From Tetrapyrgos nigripes (Eukaryota; Basidiomycota; Agaricomycetes; Agaricales; Campanellaceae), in contig JAACJM010000062.1 of NCBI GenBank assembly GCA_013368315.1, positions 186,001-250,000 on the forward strand: a stretch of DNA of 64,000 bases, read 5' to 3'. The position numbers and the translations under genes were made by a program. The notes under the pieces were generated by a model that ran no database searches, was not told where the DNA came from, and worked only from the letters and a program-made list of their open reading frames with translations. Positions 54,230-64,000 of the stretch are shown one piece after another. The first letter of the stretch is position 1. Every line of letters begins with the position of its first letter.

Positions 54230-56159
54230 ATGGTCTGGTTGTCGCCTTCCGCAGTCCTCCTTTCTTTAACCCGCCTCTCTTTTTCTATACCCTTCAAGCT
54301 TCGACAAGATTCCTCTGTTACGACAGCTATACTGGATGACGTCACCTACACCAACAAGGGTTTAGTCGGGTTTGGTTTCATACCCTCGGACTTTAGAGAG
54401 TCAACGGGAGATACCTTAGGAGGAATTGGGAGTGCGATAGCCTTCAAGCAAGGCACATACCAGGTACTGTCGAATGGCTCTGTAACTGGGACAATGGTGG
54501 TTCATCCAGATCGTGGTTTTAACGTGTGCGTTCCTCCGCTGCCTAATATAGAGCCTTGCTAATACATTTTCCCTTCTTTTCTTTTTCAGCGACGGAACAG
54601 TAGACTACCAAGCTCGTCAATTCGAAATCGACATCCTCCTTAACCCATACTACGGCTCTGATAACCTAGACTTTGAAGACGCCCAAAAGACAGTGCAGCT
54701 GACATATAAGCGCACCATCCTCCAGTTTGACAGGAACGATACCAAGACGACTGGTTTGGATGCCCTGGCTGTCAGACCCGCACAGAATGGTTTTCCTTCC
54801 GATCCTTTAGCTGACCCAGAGATGCCCATAGCGTCTGAGGACGAGCCTCATCTAACGATTGACGCGGAAGGATTGGTTGCAAACAGTGATGGAAGGTGTG
54901 TCATGAACAATCTTTGGTTATAGTCTCTGACTGAGCATGGCGGCGGCCTTAGCTACTGGGTCAGCGACGAATATGGTCCATACATCTATCGCTTCGACGC
55001 CAACGGTCAACTCATCCAGACTATCCAACCACCAGCTGCCATACTACCCATGGACAAGGACGGCGATATCAACTTTACCTCCGATGATGACCCCACTACT
55101 GGACGTGCTGGTAATCAAGGTCTGTCTGCTTCGGCATCTTTCACGTCGTTCACACTTCATTGACTTACAACACTTTCTATGTACCCCAGGATTCGAAGGA
55201 CTAACTCTGGATCCTATCAACAACGTTCTCTACGCCATGCTTCAATCAGCTACAATCCAAGATGGTGGGGACGATAAATCTACTTCCCGTTATACCCGTC
55301 TGGTCGCATACGACGTTTCTGACCCTACGGTCACTCGACCAAGCCTCGTTGGCGAATGGGTTGTTCCGCTTCCTCTGAGCAGTAAAGGGAACACCGAAGC
55401 ATGTAGCGAAATTCATTTCGTCAGTCCTGGGATTTTCTTGGCTCTTTCCAGAGATGGAGATGGTAGAGGTGGTGATGATAATAACTCCAAGTACAAGTGC
55501 GTTTGGCTGCCTCTAGTCGGGGAGAGGGGTTTCGTACTGACCTTTGACGTCATCTCCGGGTCGTGATGACAGGAATGCAGACCTCTTCAGCATTGCTCAA
55601 GCAACGGACATCCACGGAACGGATTTCGATGACCCGTCTAATCCCATTGCCAAGAAGGGTAAACTGAATAAAAACATTACGCCTGCGGAATATGTGGAGT
55701 TTGTTAGCTTTGTTGACGATGACCAGTTGGCGAGATTTGGGCTGCATAATGGTATGTATGCCTCATGCTGCCTAAGAACTCTTCCTCGGGTCGGGGATCT
55801 GACACCTCATCCTTCCCAACAGACGATCCTTCCGACGAGACGCTCATTGACGCCAAATGGGAATCGTTAGCACTGGCACCCGTTGGGGACCCAGACTTCC
55901 CAGATGACTATTTCTTGTTCACTTTCGTCAGTGTTTTTCTCTCTGTCCTTCTCCTGTCCTCGTTCTGATGTGTACATGCATCCATGTATCTTTGCTTTTC
56001 TGTTGACAGGCTGACAACGACTTTATGACCACCGATGGTATTTCAGTAGGCCAACCCTACGATGCAGGCCTAGATGTCGATAATCAAGTCCTGGTTTTCC
56101 GAGTGACATTACCGTCCGTGGATCCTGCAAGTGTTGAAAAGGCTCTTGGGATTGATTGA
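54230..56159 (+). CDS. secreted esterase/phytase-like protein
   Basis: Seven exons: 54230-54525, 54590-54895, 54953-55119, 55190-55496, 55573-55751, 55823-55926, 56010-56159, giving 502 aa with consistent phases. It starts with a signal peptide (MVWLSPSAVLLSLTRLSFS). The motifs are those of the esterase-like activity of phytase domain: DDEPHLTIDAEGL, YWVSDEYGPYIYRFD, the GFEGLTLDP block, the ARFGLHN block, KWESLALAPVGDPDFPDDYFLFT, and a terminal DNDFMTTDG...DNQVLVFRVTLP. These proteins form a beta-propeller and are thought to act on phosphate or carboxyl esters outside the cell. The exact substrate is unknown. Confidence 0.87.
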
Positions 56160-56349
56160 AGTCTAAAGTCAGTAAGAACGTCGTGCCGTGTTGTAGGATA
56201 TCACCAATGCTGTCATTTGCTTTCGCATTCGTTGTTTGCTGTCTGAGGGTGCTACATTTAGTGTACTGCAATACTCAGATGACCCTCTGGGCGCTTCTCA
56301 CTTCGAGTTGCACAAACAACCAGCTGTTATATATGGATGTATCCGACTT

Positions 56350-57754
<1,405 letters not shown>

Positions 57755-57963
57755 TTAACATGTTTTATCGTTTTGGGACGGCTCAAGTTTGGGTCTGTCA
57801 ACGTCAATAGAATACTTGTGGAGAATGCAAAAAAAAAAGCTGTCGTTGGTTCATTGTGTGATAGAAATACAAGTGGAAAGCCTAAAGTATAGTCTACATT
57901 TCTACCAGATTCCAGAAAAATTCTATAAACGTTGTCCGGTCTAGATACTCGCCCTGAGGCTTA

Positions 57964-60365
<2,402 letters not shown>

Positions 60366-60368
60366 CTA

Positions 60369-60518
<150 letters not shown>

Positions 60519-61806
60519 TCAAAGAAAAAGTAAAGCAGTTATCACTCGAATCCTCACACTGGGAACAGACAGAAAGGACTCACATTAGCAATGAAACGCC
60601 TCCCAAATCCAATTATATCTCCTCGTTTGTCAGCGTTTTCTATCGCAAGCTCTCTAGTGTAACCACCGGAACTGATGACTCTTCGTCCGTTCTCATCCTC
60701 TTCGGGACTCGTCCAGATTTCTCGGATAAAGTCGTTACTTTCGCCTTCCGGATCGTGGTCCAGAACATCGTCACCCTTGGAACGAGGCTCAATGAGGTGG
60801 ATGTATGAAAGTGTAGGATGGGCTTCCTTGATCTTGGAGACTAAATATGAGAATTGGGCTTTCGTTATAGGAACGTCCATGCCCATACCTGCAAGAAACC
60901 ATTATCAGATTCACTGCAGAACACCAAAAACAAGCGATGACTTGCGTACCGAATATATTATTCCACGGGCTCAGCCGTATAGCAGTCTTTCTCGGACCGA
61001 CAGCTTTAACAATCGCATCAATCACCTCCAACGCAAACCTAGCTCTGTTCTCTACACTCCCACCGTACTCATCAGTCCGATGATTGGAGACATCTTGTAA
61101 AAACTGGTCCACGATGAAACCATTGGCACCATGGACCTCTACTCCGTCAAATCCGGCTTTGTAAACAGCGTTTGAAGCAGCTTTGGCGAACATTTCGGCG
61201 TACTGTACCATTTCGTTCTATTCGCGACCCCATCGTGACCGTGACAGGGGGTCGCGAACATTTTTTTCGCGGAAATTGAGGCGTGATCCGTGACACAACA
61301 AAATTTTCGCGACCAGGTGGGGTGGGTTGGGCGGGCTGCGGATATGATTGTTCAGTGGCTGGATTAAGTAATGTCCCGACGCAAGAAGGAATAGCCAAGC
61401 CCCGGAACGGTAGATAGCTACATAGGTAATCCGTATTACAATGAGGAAGAGCTTTTCGCCCACTTTACTGTTCACCGTTCATCTCCTCCCTTTCCCTGCG
61501 TATGTGTGCAATTCCCAAATCTGCCCGAGAAGCCATTCTTCCAAATCCGGCTCTCAACATCTTCTCATTTATCCGCTTTCCTACTCCAAACATCAGGGAC
61601 ACCAACCTCACTGTAAAACAGTGCACATCGGCGGTGACGTTGCAAGAGACAGTAGATGGCGAGGAAACTCTGGGTAAACGAAAGCGAACAGCTAACGTTC
61701 GTTATAATGCCAATGAGTATTGGCATCATTGAGACAACGACATACACAACGGCAGTATGTCGTTGTCTTTTGTTGTCGTTTGTCGTCGTCACGGTCTTTG
61801 ATGACG

Positions 61807-63432
61807 CAAGGGGGAGGCTAGATTTTTTTTAAGAACATAGGGTCGAAATTTTTTTTAAGCCACCAACCGGTGGACCGACCGACCGACCCGCTTACATAAT
61901 ATACCTAATATGGCAGGTCAATCCAGACTCCGACACATCTTGACTTCAACCATCGTTTCGAAGTGTGCGGTGGGTGTCAAACAGCCTCTATTTGCCTTCT
62001 CAGCTCAAGGATCTTTCAGAAGGTGCTTAATGGTGAACCTGGAGTGACATGCGAGAAAGGAAACTATCAAACAGTGCGTTTTCCTTACTCTACTAGTACC
62101 GACTATTTATTGATGAGTAATTAGTCTTTTCGTCCTTTTCAATGCTTTCCTCGCTTCCCAACACGCTGCGACTCGCAGGTCTCACATATCCAGCTGCTCT
62201 CACGCCGGGTCAACCCAGCACAGGCCAAGTGGTACTGCATATTTATCCTGAGTCAGACATGTATCTGTACTTATTGCGGCCACTCACATATCCTGTTTCG
62301 CATCCGTTCGCCTTACCTACACCACCACAGCGTATCACAAACGGGTCGTTGATATCTGCAATGACCTTGTCACAGCAGCTGCTGAAGCGTTGCCGTTCCT
62401 TCATTTTCTCTGTCATGGTGCGCTTACGTTTACCTCTAGCTTGCGGATCTTCTGGCTGAACCGCCGACTGGTCGGTGTTGAGTGTGACTGTAGTGTCAGT
62501 GGCTTTGGAATGGTTTAATTCTATGTAAGAGAATTCAAGGAGGTGCGTACCGCGAATGCCGATAACTCGTGGCTTTCTCCCGCATCCTCAAGGTTTGTAG
62601 GCAGGTCAAGGATCCGCAAGCGCAAGCTTTCGAGGAGTGGCAGTGATGTAACCTCAAGATCCGAGGCACGATGAGACCTTTGCATTTTGACATCTCTCTT
62701 GATTGGCTGTGGGCATATAGGCTCAGGTGTGTTGACAAGTGAAGGAATGGGTTTTGCTTTCGGTACGTTGGCGAACATAGAGAATAGGGTTTTTTGCTTG
62801 GGACCTGACTTCTGCTTGTCCCGTCTAGCTCGTGCATCGTTGCAGCTATTCGTTCCACGATGCCTCTTCAATATGGCTTCAGCCGATGCCGCACCCGGAT
62901 TGACGTAGGTTCCACAGTCTGGGCATTTAACATGGCCCTTTTCATTTTTCTATCAAGGTATTAGTCTTTACATAGATCCTCGCTCTAAGCACAGTTAACT
63001 ACTCACCTCTGTAGGCTCGCCGTTTGGCATGAGGGACGACTCGAGCAGAGATGAGAATTTCCAATTTGATTTATTGGAGCTGACTTGCTCGGAATAACTT
63101 AGTGATACTACGCAAGGTTCATTGGGTCTGGTACAAGAACGTCTTCCAGTTTTCCAACAACGGTAATTCAGTACATACATACATGTATTATAGTCTAGTT
63201 TCTTACTACCTTTGTTGCAAAGCCAAAGTTCAGGTCTGCAAAGGCGGATATGAGTTCCAAGAGTAATATCTTGCTCCCAGGCACAGCTGGGCAAGTTTCG
63301 GAGCTGGCTAAACCCTCAAACGAAGGCCAAAATCAGTCTAAAAAAAGATCATATGAAATTTTTTTTTAGGACCCGACTGACCGACTGACCGACCGACCCT
63401 ATGTCGCTCGGCAAATTCCAGCCTCCCCCTTG
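61807..63432. mobile_element. hAT-like element A3, nested in the TA-flanked transposon
   Basis: The 1626-bp element has perfect 13-bp inverted ends (CAAGGGGGAGGCT ... AGCCTCCCCCTTG) and a perfect 8-bp target duplication, tgatgacg (61799-61806 and 63433-63440). Each end has T-rich runs and gaccgaccgacc repeats, as in elements A1 and A2. The inside holds a zinc-finger-like coding remnant on the minus strand. It is the longest member of this family in the window. Confidence 0.9.
62521..63294 (-). pseudogene. zinc-finger-like ORF remnant inside the hAT-like element
   Basis: A minus-strand stretch ending in SSLMPNGEPTE (to a donor at about 63006) is followed, after an acceptor at about 62954, by KGHVKCPDCGTYVNPGAASA and then KRHRGTNSC. 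The CPDC...H...C spacing suggests a BED- or C2H2-like zinc finger, common at the start of hAT-related proteins in mushrooms. A basic stretch and a frame end follow. No transposase core is found, so it is partial. Confidence 0.4.
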
Positions 63433-64000
63433 TGATGACGCGTCCTCTGTATGACCAATCATTTCCTTTTTGGCCTTAGCCAAGCGTGCCACCTCTATTA
63501 CAGTTTACTTTATTCTCTTCGCTCTATTACAGTCTTGTTCCATTATATATACTTATAACTACCATCAGTACACTCTCTAGTGAGCCAAAATCGATGTTTT
63601 TCCCAAGAAAAATGAGTGTGACATCATTGTTTTTCCTTTCGCGATTCAGTCTCCGTGACCACGAACATCTGGAAAAATTCGCGAGTTTTTTGGGATGTGT
63701 GATGTGTGATTCGCGAATAGAACGAAATGGTACAGTATTCTTTGATTTCAGGAATGGTGAGTGGTTGGGGAGGAGGGTTTTCTTCTGGAGTACCGGGGAT
63801 CTGGGGACATTCGGGTGCGGGGATGTCACTAGCCCCAACAAGGTCGTAATTCTGGGCGTTGATGACGGCAGCATACGCATTACGCCCAAGAGCCCCTAAT
63901 TGAAGGTAGATGAAGGAGCCTTTTTTATGGACAGCGGAGGTGACCTACGCAAATTTTCGCATCAGTCAGGGAAAGAGAGGTAAGAGAATGCTTACCTCTT

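Larger units (their letters stand above)
61203..63735. mobile_element. TA-flanked DNA transposon inside OYE7
   Basis: Ends are CTGTACCATTTCGTTCTATT (continuing 5 more bases) and its exact complement, a perfect 25-bp inverted repeat. TA flanks both sides (61201-61202, 63736-63737), fitting a Tc1/mariner-type target. Without the nested hAT-like element it would be about 0.9 kb. Its left part contains a frame of 76 codons (61502-61732) of unknown type. No transposase is recognised. Confidence 0.85.

Overview
The window is eukaryotic and fungal. Genes carry many short introns (about 50-65 nt, GT...AG), and the proteins are typical of mushroom-forming Agaricomycetes: a class I hydrophobin, DyP-type peroxidases, a Ctp1/Sae2-like repair factor, NDC1 and a Plavaka transposase. 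The peroxidases look like the secreted enzymes known from marasmioid fungi, so an Agaricales litter or wood decomposer is likely; the species cannot be named from the sequence.

Layout. 0-8 kb: a broken Plavaka DNA transposon carrying a solo LTR, a fragment of a peroxidase gene, a nested pair of hAT-like elements, then an intact peroxidase gene (DyP1, minus). 9.8-13.9 kb: two divergent host genes, NDC1 (minus) and a 7-TM protein (plus). 14-19 kb: a LINE remnant, a decayed Old Yellow Enzyme (OYE) pseudogene, a hydrophobin and a hydrophobin pseudogene. 20-30 kb: a head-to-tail array of four OYE genes on the plus strand with duplicated spacers and two small DNA transposons. 30-45 kb: copies of a degenerate repeat block around two near-identical secreted-protein genes, a second peroxidase (DyP2), a LINE 3' remnant, an intronless D-amino-acid oxidase and a hAT-like MITE. 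45-56 kb: an unknown 633-aa protein, a Ctp1/Sae2-like protein and a secreted esterase/phytase-like protein. 56-64 kb: three more OYE genes on the minus strand, the last cut by a TA-flanked element that itself contains a hAT-like element.

Single-copy conserved genes (NDC1, Ctp1/Sae2, 7-TM, phytase-like) alternate with accessory DNA where secreted or redox genes (OYE x7 plus a pseudogene, DyP x2 plus a fragment, small secreted protein x2, hydrophobin x1 plus a pseudogene) have duplicated next to many mobile elements. I see no scaffold-making enzyme (PKS, NRPS, terpene synthase), so I do not call it a biosynthetic cluster. The strongest unusual signals are the two-armed OYE array with active-site changes in some copies, the element-within-element split of OYE7, a mariner-like MITE carrying what looks like a host terminal exon, and several non-autonomous hAT-like elements with perfect 8-bp target duplications. 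Exon coordinates were derived by hand from splice signals and reading phase.
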